A DNA stretch of 64,000 nt from Rothia nasimurium (lineage in GTDB: Bacteria; Actinomycetota; Actinomycetes; Actinomycetales; Micrococcaceae): assembly GCF_928391935.1 (NCBI RefSeq), contig NZ_CAKMTD010000003.1, positions 1 through 64,000 of the forward strand, given 5' to 3'. Under the pieces are notes generated by a model. That model searched no databases, was not told the origin of the DNA, and saw nothing but the letters and a program-made list of their open reading frames with translations. Numbering within the stretch: position 1 is the stretch's first letter; every line of letters starts with the position of its first letter. A program made the translations under genes and the position numbers. Below, one piece after another: positions 35,980 through 45,153 of the stretch.

Positions 35980-38532
35980 TTAGGCCCGCTGGGTGGCTCC
36001 GAAGCGTTCGGCGGCGAGCGCGACGCCTGCCTCGCGGGCTGCGGAGGCCTCGTCGGCGGTCAGGGTGCGGTCGGTGGCGCGGAAGCGCAGGGCGAAGGCC
36101 AGGGACTTCTTGCCCTCTTCGATACCGGTGCCGCGGTAGTCGTCGAAGACGCGGACGTCCTCCAGCAGCTCCCCTGCGCCCTCGGCCAGGGCGGCGGCGA
36201 CGTCAGCGGCCGGAACTGCGGCATCGACGACCATGGCGACATCCTGGTTGGCAGCCGGGTAGCCGGAGATGCCGGTGGCCTGCACTGCCTCGCCTGCCTC
36301 AGCGATCAGGGCGGTGAAGTTGAGCTCGAAGGCGCTGGTGCGCTCGGGCAGGTTGAGCTTGGCCAGGAGCTTGGGGTGCAGTTCACCGGCGTAGGCGATG
36401 ACGTCACCGGCAGCGTTCTTGAGGACGGCGGTGCGGCCGGGGTGGAAAGCCTGGTGTTCGCCGTTTTCGGCGGTGAGCTTCACGCCTGCGGCGTCGGCTA
36501 CCAGCAGGACGGAATCCAGGGCGTCGCGCCAGTCAAAGGCGCGGGCGGTTGCCCCCGGGGTTTCCTCGTGCTCAGCACCGGCGAAGAGGCCGGCGATGTG
36601 GCGGGGCTGGCTGGGGATACCGGCGTTGAGATCGGCCAGGACCTCGTCGGCGGGCTTGACGCCCAGGCCGGGAATGGAGGCTGAACCCAGCTGGGGGCCG
36701 GGGATGAAGACGGAGCCGGTTTCGTAGATGGCCAGGTTCTTGAAGCCGCGGGAGAGGTTGCGGGAGAGCACCTGGGTGAGGCCCGGCAGCAGGGAACGGC
36801 GCATCCAGCCCTCGGCGGAGGAGATGGGGTTGGCCAGGCGGATGGAGTCCACCTTTTCACCGGCTACGGGGCTTGCCCAGAGGTTGTTGTCTTCGTCGGA
36901 GACGAAGGGGTAGGCGAAGACCTCGGTTAAGCCTGAGGCAGCCAGGGCGTTCAGGGCCCGACGGCGCAGGGTCTGCTCGACGGTGTAGCCACGGCCGGGA
37001 GGGGCCACGGGCAGGGTGGAGGGAATCAGGTCATAGCCAACCAGACGGGCAACTTCTTCGGTCAAATCTTCCTTGGCGCCCAGGTCGGTGCGCCAGGAGG
37101 GCACGGTGACCTGGTAGGAGCCCTCAGTGACCTCAACACTGGCACCAATCTGCTCCAGGGAGCCAACAATCTGCTCCTGGGTGTAGTCGATGCCGATGCG
37201 GCCTGCGGCGTAGTCGGCGGGCAGGGTGATGACGGTGGGCTCGAAGCTGCCGCCGACGTCCGTCACGCCCTCGCCAGCGGTGCCGCCAGCCAGTTCAACC
37301 AGCAGGTCAACGGCACGCTGGGCAGCTGCTGCCTGAATCTGGGGGTCGACGCCGCGCTCGAAGCGCTTGGAGGCTTCTGATGAGAGCTTATGGCGGCGGG
37401 CGGTGCGGGCGATGGAGACCTCGTCAAAGCGGGCGGCTTCAATGACGATGGTGGTGGTTGAGTCAGACACCTCGGTGGAGGCCCCACCCATGACACCGGC
37501 CAGGCCGATAGGGCCGGATTCGTCGGTAATCAGCAGGTCTTCGGGGTGGAGTTCGCGTTCCTTCTCATCCAGGGTGATGAGCTTCTCGCCAGCTTGGGCG
37601 CGGCGCACGGTAATGCCGCCTGCCAGCTTATCTGCGTCGTAGAAGTGCAGGGGCTGGCCGGTTTCCAGCATGACGTAGTTGGAGATATCAACCGGCAGGG
37701 AGATGGAGCGGACGCCTGCCAGGCGCAGGCGGGAGGACATCCAGGTGGGCACCGGGGCGGCAGCGTTCACGCCGGTGACGGTGCGGGTGACGAAGCGGGT
37801 GGCGCCGTCCTTACCGTGAATGGGAGCTGAGTCGGTCAGGGTGACGGGCACACCGGAGGAGTTAGCGGCCGAGGCCTTGGCTGCCAGGTCGAGGACGAAG
37901 TCGTCGAAGTCGTTGCCGGTGGCGTGGCAGTATTCGCGGGCGATACCGCGAATGGAGAAGCCGTAGCCACGGTCGGGGGTGACGTTCACTTCAGCAGCTT
38001 CGTCGTAGAGGCCCAGCAGTTCCATGGCGTCGGTGCCGACCTCGGGGTCAAGCCCCAGGGTGGAGAGCACCAGAATACCGCCGTGGTCCTCGCCGATGCC
38101 GAGCTCCTTGACGGAGGCGATCATACCGGCTGACTTGTGGCCGTAGGTCTTGCGGGCGGTAATGGCGAACCCGCCGGGCAGCACAGCGCCGGGCAGGGTC
38201 ACGACAACCTTGTCACCGGGCTTGAAGTTGTGGGCGCCGCAGATAATGCCCTGCACGCCGGACTCTTCAATGCCCTTACCGGTCAGGGTCTGCTTCTGGC
38301 CCTCGGGCACAACGCGCACCTGGCACCAGTTCACGGTCTTGCCGTTAGAGTGGGTTTCGGGCTCCATGGAGAGCACCTGACCCACCACGATGGGGCCGGT
38401 CAGCTCGTCGGTCGGGCGGTGAACGTCTTCTTCTTCCAGGCCAACCTTGACCAGGGTAGCCATAACATCTTCGGCGCGTGCGTCGGCCGGGACGGGCGCG
38501 TATTCACGCAGCCAGGAAAGGGGTACTCGCAT
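35980..38532 (-). CDS. pheT: Phenylalanyl-tRNA synthetase beta subunit
   Basis: An 850-residue beta chain of the alpha2-beta2 enzyme. It has an N-terminal tRNA-binding EMAP-like domain (about 40-150), B3/B4 editing-domain blocks, the B5 domain, a catalytic-like core, and the C-terminal anticodon-binding (FDX-ACB) domain (SGYPAANQDVAMVVD near 760). ATG at 38532 gives the family's MRVPLSWLREYAP start; it is four bases after the pheS stop. Confidence 0.97.
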   Translation of the reverse strand: MRVPLSWLREYAPVPADARAEDVMATLVKVGLEEEDVHRPTDELTGPIVVGQVLSMEPETHSNGKTVNWCQVRVVPEGQKQTLTGKGIEESGVQGIICGAHNFKPGDKVVVTLPGAVLPGGFAITARKTYGHKSAGMIASVKELGIGEDHGGILVLSTLGLDPEVGTDAMELLGLYDEAAEVNVTPDRGYGFSIRGIAREYCHATGNDFDDFVLDLAAKASAANSSGVPVTLTDSAPIHGKDGATRFVTRTVTGVNAAAPVPTWMSSRLRLAGVRSISLPVDISNYVMLETGQPLHFYDADKLAGGITVRRAQAGEKLITLDEKERELHPEDLLITDESGPIGLAGVMGGASTEVSDSTTTIVIEAARFDEVSIARTARRHKLSSEASKRFERGVDPQIQAAAAQRAVDLLVELAGGTAGEGVTDVGGSFEPTVITLPADYAAGRIGIDYTQEQIVGSLEQIGASVEVTEGSYQVTVPSWRTDLGAKEDLTEEVARLVGYDLIPSTLPVAPPGRGYTVEQTLRRRALNALAASGLTEVFAYPFVSDEDNNLWASPVAGEKVDSIRLANPISSAEGWMRRSLLPGLTQVLSRNLSRGFKNLAIYETGSVFIPGPQLGSASIPGLGVKPADEVLADLNAGIPSQPRHIAGLFAGAEHEETPGATARAFDWRDALDSVLLVADAAGVKLTAENGEHQAFHPGRTAVLKNAAGDVIAYAGELHPKLLAKLNLPERTSAFELNFTALIAEAGEAVQATGISGYPAANQDVAMVVDAAVPAADVAAALAEGAGELLEDVRVFDDYRGTGIEEGKKSLAFALRFRATDRTLTADEASAAREAGVALAAERFGATQRA

Positions 38533-38536
38533 TGGG

Positions 38537-39664
38537 TTAGATCTCCATCTTGAACTGCTGTGAGAAACGGACGTCGCCTTCAATCATGTCGCGCATATCC
38601 TGCACGCCGTTGCGGAACATGAGGGTGCGTTCGATGCCCATACCGAAGGCGAAACCTGAGTAAACCTCGGGGTCTACACCGGCGGCGCGGAGCACGTTGG
38701 GGTTGACCATGCCGCAGCCGCCCCATTCGATCCAGCGGGGGCCGCCCTTGGCGTCCGGGTGCCAGACGTCCAGCTCTGCGGAGGGCTCGGTGAAGGGGAA
38801 GTAGTTGGGGCGCAGGCGAATCTTAGCTTCTTCGCCGAACATGGCGCGGGCCATGTGCTCCAGGGTGCCCTTGAGGTCGGCCATGGTGAGGCCCTTGTCG
38901 ACGGCCAGGCCCTCGATCTGGTGGAAGACCGGGGTGTGGGTGGCGTCGAGTTCGTCGGTGCGGTAGACCTGGCCGGGGCAGACGACGTAGAGGGGCAGGT
39001 CACGTTCAAGGAGGGAGCGCATCTGCACCGGGGAGGTGTGGGTACGCAGCATGAGGTGGGCGCTGGTGGGCTCTACGAAGAAGGTGTCTTGCAGTTCGCG
39101 GGCCGGGTGGTCGGGCTTGAAGTTCAGTGAGTCGAAGTTGTACCACTCTGATTCGAGTTCGGGGCCGTCGGCGATTTCCCAGCCCATGCCGACGAAGATG
39201 TCGCACATTTGTTCTTGCAGGACGCTGATGGGGTGGCGGCCACCGATACGACGGCGGGGGGTGTGGGCGGTAACGTCCACTGCTTCTTCAATGAGAATGC
39301 GGGCGTCGCGCTCTTCTTCTAGCTCAGCATTGCGGGCTTCGAGAGCCTTGGTGAGGCGGCCTCGCACCTGGCCCATGATCTTGCCGACCTCAGCCTTGTG
39401 TTCCTTGGCGAGGTCGCGCATTTGCTTGTTTGCCAGGGTGAAGCCGGCCTTGTCGCCGGTGAAGTCTAGGCGCACGCGCTTGAGTTCTTCAAAGGTGGGG
39501 GTTTGTTCGGCGATTTCTTTCTGGGCGCGTTCGAACTCGGCGGCGAAGGCGTCGCGGACGGTTGCTAGGCCGTTTTCGGGGTCTTTTTCGAGGATGGCGC
39601 GGATGTTGGCCAGCACCTGGAAGGGTGTGGGGTTCTGGGGCACCTCGGGCAAAGATTCAGTCAT
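38537..39664 (-). CDS. pheS: Phenylalanyl-tRNA synthetase alpha subunit
   Basis: A 375-residue class II catalytic subunit with an N-terminal coiled-coil region (about 60-125), motif 2 ([21 protein letters not shown], in which the FHQ-E portion is the ATP/Phe site) near 225-245, and motif 3 ([13 protein letters not shown]) near 340. The Ala/Gly pocket controlling Phe specificity lies just before motif 3. Together with pheT it makes the complete enzyme. Confidence 0.97.
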   Translation of the reverse strand: MTESLPEVPQNPTPFQVLANIRAILEKDPENGLATVRDAFAAEFERAQKEIAEQTPTFEELKRVRLDFTGDKAGFTLANKQMRDLAKEHKAEVGKIMGQVRGRLTKALEARNAELEEERDARILIEEAVDVTAHTPRRRIGGRHPISVLQEQMCDIFVGMGWEIADGPELESEWYNFDSLNFKPDHPARELQDTFFVEPTSAHLMLRTHTSPVQMRSLLERDLPLYVVCPGQVYRTDELDATHTPVFHQIEGLAVDKGLTMADLKGTLEHMARAMFGEEAKIRLRPNYFPFTEPSAELDVWHPDAKGGPRWIEWGGCGMVNPNVLRAAGVDPEVYSGFAFGMGIERTLMFRNGVQDMRDMIEGDVRFSQQFKMEI

Positions 39665-39825
39665 GTGTACTTCTCTTCACATTGTCTGGAACGGGCGCTT
39701 TCCGCGCCCAGGGCATCAAGACAATAGTTTAGTGCAAAGACGGGCAGGTTGCTGGGGGCCGTCTGCCCTATGAACAGCCGGGGAGATAGCCGGGGCCAAG
39801 CGGGTGGCCCTGGGTGCCTGCCGGT

Positions 39826-40269
39826 TTAGGGGGCGCTGGGTTCTGCTAGTAGTTTTTCGACGATAGGGAAGTCAGCGGGAATCCAGGGCAGCTCCAGCAC
39901 CGTGGCATCAAGCTGAACCCAGCGCAACTCGGCGTGGTCTTGAAGGGCGGCGGCGCGTCCGTCCGTAATGTCTGCGAACCAGACCCGCATAGCGGCCTTC
40001 TCGTTCAGCACCCAGCCCTGGGGGTGGGGGCCGGTGATTTCGGCACCGAGCCGGGCGGTGATGCCCAGTTCTTCACGAAGTTCGCGCAGCAGGGCGTCCT
40101 CGCAGGCCTCGCCGGGTTCGACCTTGCCGCCGGGAAACTCCCACAGACCCGCGAGCGCGGGCGGGGCCGATCGCTGGCCGACTAGCAGGCGGGTAGGGCT
40201 GGTCAAAGAATCGACGATGGCGGCCCCGACCACCTGCACCGGGTAGACGGTATTGGTGCGCTCCCCCAC
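39826..40269 (-). CDS. Nudix hydrolase, MutT-like
   Basis: 147 residues with an almost canonical Nudix box (GGKVEPGEACEDALLRELREELGI, residues about 48-71). The VVGAAIV and GLWEFPGGK blocks are typical of MutT-like enzymes that hydrolyse oxidised nucleotides such as 8-oxo-dGTP. Substrate is an inference. The GTG start shares a base with the stop of the methyltransferase gene (TAGTG) and has AAGGGCG just upstream; longer frames run inside that gene and are not credible. Confidence 0.88.
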   Translation of the reverse strand: MGERTNTVYPVQVVGAAIVDSLTSPTRLLVGQRSAPPALAGLWEFPGGKVEPGEACEDALLRELREELGITARLGAEITGPHPQGWVLNEKAAMRVWFADITDGRAAALQDHAELRWVQLDATVLELPWIPADFPIVEKLLAEPSAP

Positions 40270-41204
40270 TAGTCGCCCTTGCGGTTCTGCGCCAGAGACG
40301 AGGCGAAGAGGCAGACGCCAGCTGCCATGCCGACGTTCAGCGATTCGGCGGCCCCGCGCAGGGGCACGGCCACGCGCAGGGAGGCGGCGGCTTTTTCTTC
40401 GTCGCTCAGGCCAGCTGCCTCGTTGCCGAAGAGCCACATGGTGGGCTTGGCCAGGTCGTACTTGACCTTCTTGCGGGGTTCGACGCCGTTGCGCAGGGCG
40501 AAGGCGGCGTCCTGGAGGTCATCGAGGGAGACGCGGCCGTAGCCGTCCGCTGCGAGGACGCCGATGCCCTGAGCCTTAGCATCTTCGGCGAAGTCTTCGA
40601 GGTCGATGCCCTGGATAACGGGCACGTGGAAGAGGGAGCCTGCAGTGGAGCGCACTGCCTTGGGGTTGTAGAGGTCAACTGCACCCTTGGTGGTGACGAT
40701 GAGGTCGGCGCCGGCGGCGTCGGCGGCGCGCAGGATGGTGCCGGCGTTGCCGGGGTCTTGTACGCGGGCCAGGACGGCGATGAGCTTAGGGTTGATGGCT
40801 CCCTCACCCCAGATGTCGGAGGGGGCGATGTCGTTCTGGAAGGCGACGGCGATGATGCCCTGGGGGCTGACGGATTCGGCCATGGCGGCGAGGACGGGCT
40901 CGGTCACCATGCGCATGAAGACCTTGCGGCCGGGCTCGGGGGTGGGGGTGCCGTGGACGTCTTCGAGCAGGTCAACGATGTCGGGGTGGCGGTCGTATGC
41001 GCGTTCGGTGATGTAGACGGCGTCGAGCAGGGGCTTGGCCTGGTGGGCTTTGAGGGCTTCGCGGACGGCCTGCGGCCCCTCGACCAGGAAGTGCCCGGTT
41101 TTGGTGCGGGCTACCCGGGTGGCAAGTTTAGCGATGTCTTTGACACGGTCTGCCTGGGGGTTTTCCATGACGACGGGGGTGCTGAGGCGTTCTTTGAAAT
41201 CCAT
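40269..41204 (-). CDS. SpoU/TrmH-family RNA 2'-O-methyltransferase
   Basis: A 311-residue protein with an N-terminal substrate-binding domain (GHFLVEGPQAVREAL) and a C-terminal knotted SAM domain: VQDPGNAGTILRAADAAGAD (motif 1), LWLFGNEAAGLSDEE-type block near 265, and VPLRGAAESLNVGMAAGVCLF (motif 3). It probably methylates 23S rRNA, as TsnR-like and RlmB-like relatives do; the target base cannot be told. ATG at 41204 chosen by family start; ribosome site weak. The frame extends far upstream against the toxin-antitoxin genes and is not coding there. Confidence 0.9.
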   Translation of the reverse strand: MDFKERLSTPVVMENPQADRVKDIAKLATRVARTKTGHFLVEGPQAVREALKAHQAKPLLDAVYITERAYDRHPDIVDLLEDVHGTPTPEPGRKVFMRMVTEPVLAAMAESVSPQGIIAVAFQNDIAPSDIWGEGAINPKLIAVLARVQDPGNAGTILRAADAAGADLIVTTKGAVDLYNPKAVRSTAGSLFHVPVIQGIDLEDFAEDAKAQGIGVLAADGYGRVSLDDLQDAAFALRNGVEPRKKVKYDLAKPTMWLFGNEAAGLSDEEKAAASLRVAVPLRGAAESLNVGMAAGVCLFASSLAQNRKGD

Positions 41205-41298
41205 AGGGTCTATTGTCTCACGGCTTGTTTGTTGGCTTGTGGGTTTGTGGGGAAGGACGCGGTGGGGTGGGGAGGGCTGTAAGGTATGGGCAGCACCC

Positions 41299-41327
41299 TT
41301 TCCAGTTACCACTAAAAGGCATACAAT
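41299..41327 (+). promoter_or_regulatory. Promoter of the DinJ-YoeB pair
   Basis: TTTCCA, 17-bp spacer, TACAAT, about 33 bases before the antitoxin ATG. The GTACAC just after the -10 may be half of an operator. Confidence 0.5.
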
Positions 41328-41360
41328 GAGTACACGTTGAATATACGAAAGGTGGACGCT

Positions 41361-41615
41361 ATGGCTACTAGCGTGGTGAATGTTCGTTTGGATGAGCAGA
41401 CTAAGAGGGACCTTGAGGTCTTGTGTCAGGAGCTGGGAATTACGGTTTCTGCTGCCTTTTCGATGTTTGCGAAGAAAATGACTAGGGAGCAGAGGATTCC
41501 CTTTGAGGTATCGATAGACCCGTTTTATTCCGAGGCCAATGTGAGCATGTTGCGCCGGTCGGTTGCTCAGGTTAAGGGAGGTAATCTCACAGAACGCGAG
41601 CTTATTGATGAATAA
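41361..41615 (+). CDS. RelB/DinJ-family antitoxin
   Basis: An 84-residue ribbon-helix-helix antitoxin: [20 protein letters not shown] and [22 protein letters not shown] are characteristic of DinJ/RelB. ATG at 41361 has AAAGGTGG five bases upstream. Its stop overlaps the toxin start by 8 bases. The partner is YoeB-like rather than the usual RelE/YafQ, an uncommon pairing. Confidence 0.9.
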   Translation: MATSVVNVRLDEQTKRDLEVLCQELGITVSAAFSMFAKKMTREQRIPFEVSIDPFYSEANVSMLRRSVAQVKGGNLTERELIDE

Positions 41616-41886
41616 GCTGTGGTCAGATGAAGCCTGGGAGCAGTATGTTTCCTGGCAGTCTGAAGATCGAAAGACTCTTAAACGTATCAATGCCCTCATC
41701 AAGGACATCACACGGAACGGACCATTTTCTGGTATCGGGAAACCTGAGCCCTTGCGAGGGGAGTTCTCTGGGCTATGGTCGCGACGAATTGATCAGACGC
41801 ATCGACTGGTCTACGAGGTTACTGAGCTTGACGGGCGTACCGTCCTGATTATTTATGCCTGCCGAACTCATTACGGGGATCATTAG
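41608..41886 (+). CDS. YoeB-family toxin
   Basis: A 92-residue ribosome-dependent mRNA interferase. It shares [17 protein letters not shown] (catalytic Glu), [16 protein letters not shown] (Arg) and a tail ACRTHYGDH that keeps the His-Tyr pair of E. coli YoeB. It is a paralogue of the toxin at 13941, similar along its length, but with a different antitoxin family. Start at the ATG inside the antitoxin end; the frame is open 15 codons upstream but overlaps the antitoxin too far. It is followed by a terminator facing hsdR. Confidence 0.92.
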   Translation: MNKLWSDEAWEQYVSWQSEDRKTLKRINALIKDITRNGPFSGIGKPEPLRGEFSGLWSRRIDQTHRLVYEVTELDGRTVLIIYACRTHYGDH

Positions 41887-41927
41887 CTTGGCTAACGAAT
41901 TAGCTGGTAGTCTTTTCTTAACCGTTC

Positions 41928-41962
41928 AGCCCGCACCACCTCTAAGAGGTGGTAGCGGGCTG
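41928..41962. terminator. Bidirectional terminator between the toxin gene and hsdR
   Basis: Stem CAGCCCGC.ACCACCTCT / GAGGTGGTAGCGGGCTG with a tight loop, between convergent genes. Confidence 0.8.
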
Positions 41963-41987
41963 GATCTCTTTAAAACTGAAGGTATAC

Positions 41988-44900
41988 CTAGCTTATGATT
42001 TCGCTGAATCGCTCGTAGAACCGCTGTAGACGCTTGATGAGGCGTTCCTTTCGGGTAGCGCGGCTTTCACCATGAGCTGGCTTGGCAAAGCGGGAGCCGG
42101 TGGCCTTCATCAGTCGACCGATACGTTCCCCATGCACGGGGAGTTCGCCAGATGTCCAGGCGTCAGCCATGAAAGCTCTGGTTGGCTCTGGGTTTAGTTT
42201 TTCTTCTTCAATAATTTTGTCGAGTTCAGCAGTTGATTGTTCCTGAATGTGCTTCTTCCATTCGCCCTGCACGTCGTCCTTGTCGAAGGAGACCTTGTTC
42301 AGGAAGTCTTCGATGAGGTCCTTTTTGTTGTGCAGGGTGGGGCTTGAATCGATGGCACGGTTAATCTGGGAACGGACTTCTTCATCGGTTCCGTTGCTCT
42401 GCTGGTACTGCTTGACCAGCATGAGAATATGGTCAACGCCAACCGAAACCTGTTTGATGAGTTCGATTTCGAAGATAAGGTCTTCGGTGATATCTACAGG
42501 GTTGTTCTCGCTAAGATCGCGCATTGTGCGGTAGATATCGAGGTAGTGCGATTGGTAGTCTTGCACGTCGCGTGGGGCTAGGGTGTCGTCAGCTTCAAAT
42601 TCGTCAAAGGCTGAGAGAATGTTGCGGAGTTTCAGCACCTCGCCAAAAAGTTTGACGAATTCTTTCTGCGCTTGTTCGCCTAGTTCTCCTGAGCTCAGCC
42701 TTTCTAGGGAGAAGTCTTTGTTGAGCTGGTCAAGTTTTTCTCGGTAGGTTTCGAGGTAGTCTGCGTAGGGTTTGAGCAGGACGGTGGCGCGGGCGTCTTT
42801 GTTGCCGAAGAGGGCGAGTGCTTCGTCGGTTTCGGTTTCGAGGTTTCGGAAGCAGACGATGTTGCCGTAGGTTTTGACCGAGTTGAGAATGCGGTTGGTT
42901 CGGCTGAATGCCTGAATCAGGCCATGGGATTTCATGTTTTTATCGACCCACAGGGTGTTGATGGTCTTTGAGTCAAAGCCGGTGAGGAACATATTGACCA
43001 CGATAAGTAGGTCTAGTTCCCGGTTTTTCATTTTCTTTGAGACGTCTTTGTAGTACCTATCAAAACCGTCGCCTGAGAGATCAAATGACCGATTAAACAT
43101 TTGGTTGTAGTCAGATACGGCGTCTTGCAGGAACATGAATGAGCCCATATCGAGCTCGCTGGGGTTCAGTGATTCCTCTGCTAGGAAGTCATCGGTGTCG
43201 TCGTTGTGTGGTGCGGCAGAGTAGATGATTGCGACTTTGAGGGGTTCTATGCCGTGCTCTTCTAGCCGTTGCTGTTGCTCTGTTTGGAAGGCGTTGTAAT
43301 AGACCTTTGCTGCGTCGATGGAGGCTGTGGCCAGGATTGAGTTGAACCCTTCAAGGCGCTTGTCTTTGAGCTGATAAGTTTCGTTGCGCTTTGTTTTTTG
43401 GTCGTAGTGGTCGAGAATGTAGCGCACTATGGGTTTAATGCGTTCGGGTGAGCGCATAGCAGCTTCAGTGGCAATACTGTATACCTCTGCGTCGTCAACC
43501 TTTTCTGCTTGTTTGACGCTGTTGTTGTATTCGACGCGGAAGGGCAGCACGTTCTTATCACCGATAGCGTCGACGATGGTGTAGGTGTGCAGTTTTTCGC
43601 CGAAGGCATCCTGGGTGGTACGGAGTTTGATGTTCCCACTCTTTTTAGCGTTGGCGTCGAAGATGGGGGTGCCGGTGAACCCGAACATGAAGTATTTCTT
43701 GAAGTTGCGAGTGATTGCGGTGTGCATGTCACCGAATTGGGAGCGGTGGCATTCGTCGAAGATAAGGACGACGGGTTCAGCGAAGATGGGGTGGCCGGGG
43801 TTCTTCTTGATGAACTGGTCGAGTTTTTGAATAGTGGTGATAATGATTTGGGCCCCGGGGTCTTCAAGCTGACCTTTGAGGATCTTCGTTGAGGTATTGG
43901 AGTTCGCGGCGCCCTTTTGGAAAGCGTCGTATTCCTTCATGGTCTGGTAGTCCAGGTCTTTGCGATCAACGACGAAGATGACCTTGTGTACGGTGTCGAG
44001 GTCTTTGGCGAGCTGGGCGGTTTTGAAGCTGGTGAGGGTTTTGCCGGATCCTGTGGTGTGCCAGATGTAGCCGCCTGCGTCGATGGTTCCCTGTTTTTTG
44101 TAGTTGGTGGCGATGAGGATTTTTCGCAGGATTTTTTCGGTGGCCACGATTTGGTAGGGCCGCATGACCAGGAGGTCTTTGTCGACGGTGAAGACGCAGT
44201 AGCGGGTGAGAATGTTGAGCAGGGTGTGCCGGGCGAAGAAGGTTTTTGCGAAGGGGATGAGGTCGCTGATTCGTTTGTTGTTGTCGGTGGCCCACCAGCT
44301 GGTGAATTCGAAGGAGTCGGCGCTAGCTTGGCGACGGCGACGCTGTGATCGTTGGGAGTCTACGTGTTTGTAGCGGACGGTGTTGGAGTAGTACTTGGTT
44401 CTGGTGCCGTTGGAGATAACGAAGATTTGGATGTAGTCGTAGAGGCCGGTGTCTGCCCAGAAGGAGTCTTTCTGGTAGCGGCGAATCTGGTTGAAGGCTT
44501 CTTGAATTTCAACACCGCGGCGTTTGAGTTCTAGGTGGACGAGGGGTAGGCCGTTGACCAGGATGGTGACGTCGTAGCGGTTTGGGGCTGCTCCCCCGTC
44601 TGTGACGTATTGGTTGATGACTTGCAGGGTGTTGTTGTGGATGTCGCGGCGGTCGATGAGTTTGAAGTTTTTAATGGTGCCGTCGTCGAGGACGCAGGGT
44701 TGGATGGGCTCGCGTTGGATGATTTCGGTTTTGTCGGTGTGGCTGGCGGTGGGGTTGGCTACGACGGTGGTGTAGAAGCGTTCCCATTCGGTGTCTGTGA
44801 GCTGGTGGTTGTTGAGTTTTTCGAGTTGGGTGCGGAGGTTGTTTTTAAGGTCGTCTGATGTGTGGAGGGGGAGGTAGTCGTAGGCTTGGCCTTGGAGGGT

Positions 44901-45044
44901 TGCGATGAGTTGGGCTTCGAGTTGGGCTTCGGTTTGGTAGGTGAGTTCCTGGTTGGCGGTGACGGGGATTTCGCTGGCGACGGTGTGCTCTTCGGTGAGC
45001 AGGATGGGGGTAATGGTGTGGGCTGGGTTGTGCTTGATGGCCAT
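41988..45044 (-). CDS. hsdR: Type I restriction enzyme, R subunit
   Basis: 1018 residues. The N-terminal nuclease domain has the PD-(D/E)xK residues in VTILVNGLPLVHLELKRRG (Asp, then E-x-K near 175). The superfamily 2 translocase has Walker A TTGSGKTLTSF near 335, DECH box (LIFDECHRSQF) near 425, and later motifs (FTGTPIF; VNMFLTGFDSK; QAFSRTNRI). A C-terminal helical region contacts HsdM/HsdS. It cuts DNA lacking the methylation pattern set by HsdM-HsdS. It lies last in hsdM-hsdS-hsdR with a 110-bp gap. Confidence 0.95.
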   Translation of the reverse strand: MAIKHNPAHTITPILLTEEHTVASEIPVTANQELTYQTEAQLEAQLIATLQGQAYDYLPLHTSDDLKNNLRTQLEKLNNHQLTDTEWERFYTTVVANPTASHTDKTEIIQREPIQPCVLDDGTIKNFKLIDRRDIHNNTLQVINQYVTDGGAAPNRYDVTILVNGLPLVHLELKRRGVEIQEAFNQIRRYQKDSFWADTGLYDYIQIFVISNGTRTKYYSNTVRYKHVDSQRSQRRRRQASADSFEFTSWWATDNNKRISDLIPFAKTFFARHTLLNILTRYCVFTVDKDLLVMRPYQIVATEKILRKILIATNYKKQGTIDAGGYIWHTTGSGKTLTSFKTAQLAKDLDTVHKVIFVVDRKDLDYQTMKEYDAFQKGAANSNTSTKILKGQLEDPGAQIIITTIQKLDQFIKKNPGHPIFAEPVVLIFDECHRSQFGDMHTAITRNFKKYFMFGFTGTPIFDANAKKSGNIKLRTTQDAFGEKLHTYTIVDAIGDKNVLPFRVEYNNSVKQAEKVDDAEVYSIATEAAMRSPERIKPIVRYILDHYDQKTKRNETYQLKDKRLEGFNSILATASIDAAKVYYNAFQTEQQQRLEEHGIEPLKVAIIYSAAPHNDDTDDFLAEESLNPSELDMGSFMFLQDAVSDYNQMFNRSFDLSGDGFDRYYKDVSKKMKNRELDLLIVVNMFLTGFDSKTINTLWVDKNMKSHGLIQAFSRTNRILNSVKTYGNIVCFRNLETETDEALALFGNKDARATVLLKPYADYLETYREKLDQLNKDFSLERLSSGELGEQAQKEFVKLFGEVLKLRNILSAFDEFEADDTLAPRDVQDYQSHYLDIYRTMRDLSENNPVDITEDLIFEIELIKQVSVGVDHILMLVKQYQQSNGTDEEVRSQINRAIDSSPTLHNKKDLIEDFLNKVSFDKDDVQGEWKKHIQEQSTAELDKIIEEEKLNPEPTRAFMADAWTSGELPVHGERIGRLMKATGSRFAKPAHGESRATRKERLIKRLQRFYERFSEIIS

Positions 45045-45097
45045 GGTTTTTCTTTCGTGGCTGGTTCAGAGGCGTGTGGTTGTGGGGTAAGGACGGT

Positions 45098-45139
45098 GTC
45101 GCCCCGGCTGGCCTGTGGGGTGTGGTGGGCCGGGGCGAC
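45098..45139. promoter_or_regulatory. Hairpin in the hsdS-hsdR gap
   Basis: Perfect 11-bp stem GTCGCCCCGGC / GCCGGGGCGAC with a 20-base loop, no T-run. It could be an attenuator or mRNA-stability element that delays or lowers HsdR relative to HsdM-HsdS, but this is a guess. Confidence 0.4.
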
Positions 45140-45153
45140 GGTGCTGGGGGGGC

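Noticed and set aside
40270..40437. N-terminal extension of the Nudix protein
   Set aside because: The extra 56 residues are Arg-rich and overlap the end of the methyltransferase gene in another frame; the GTG at 40269 with a ribosome site is better.
41205..41711. N-terminal extension of the SpoU-type methyltransferase
   Set aside because: It runs antisense through the DinJ-YoeB pair, and family similarity starts only after 41204.
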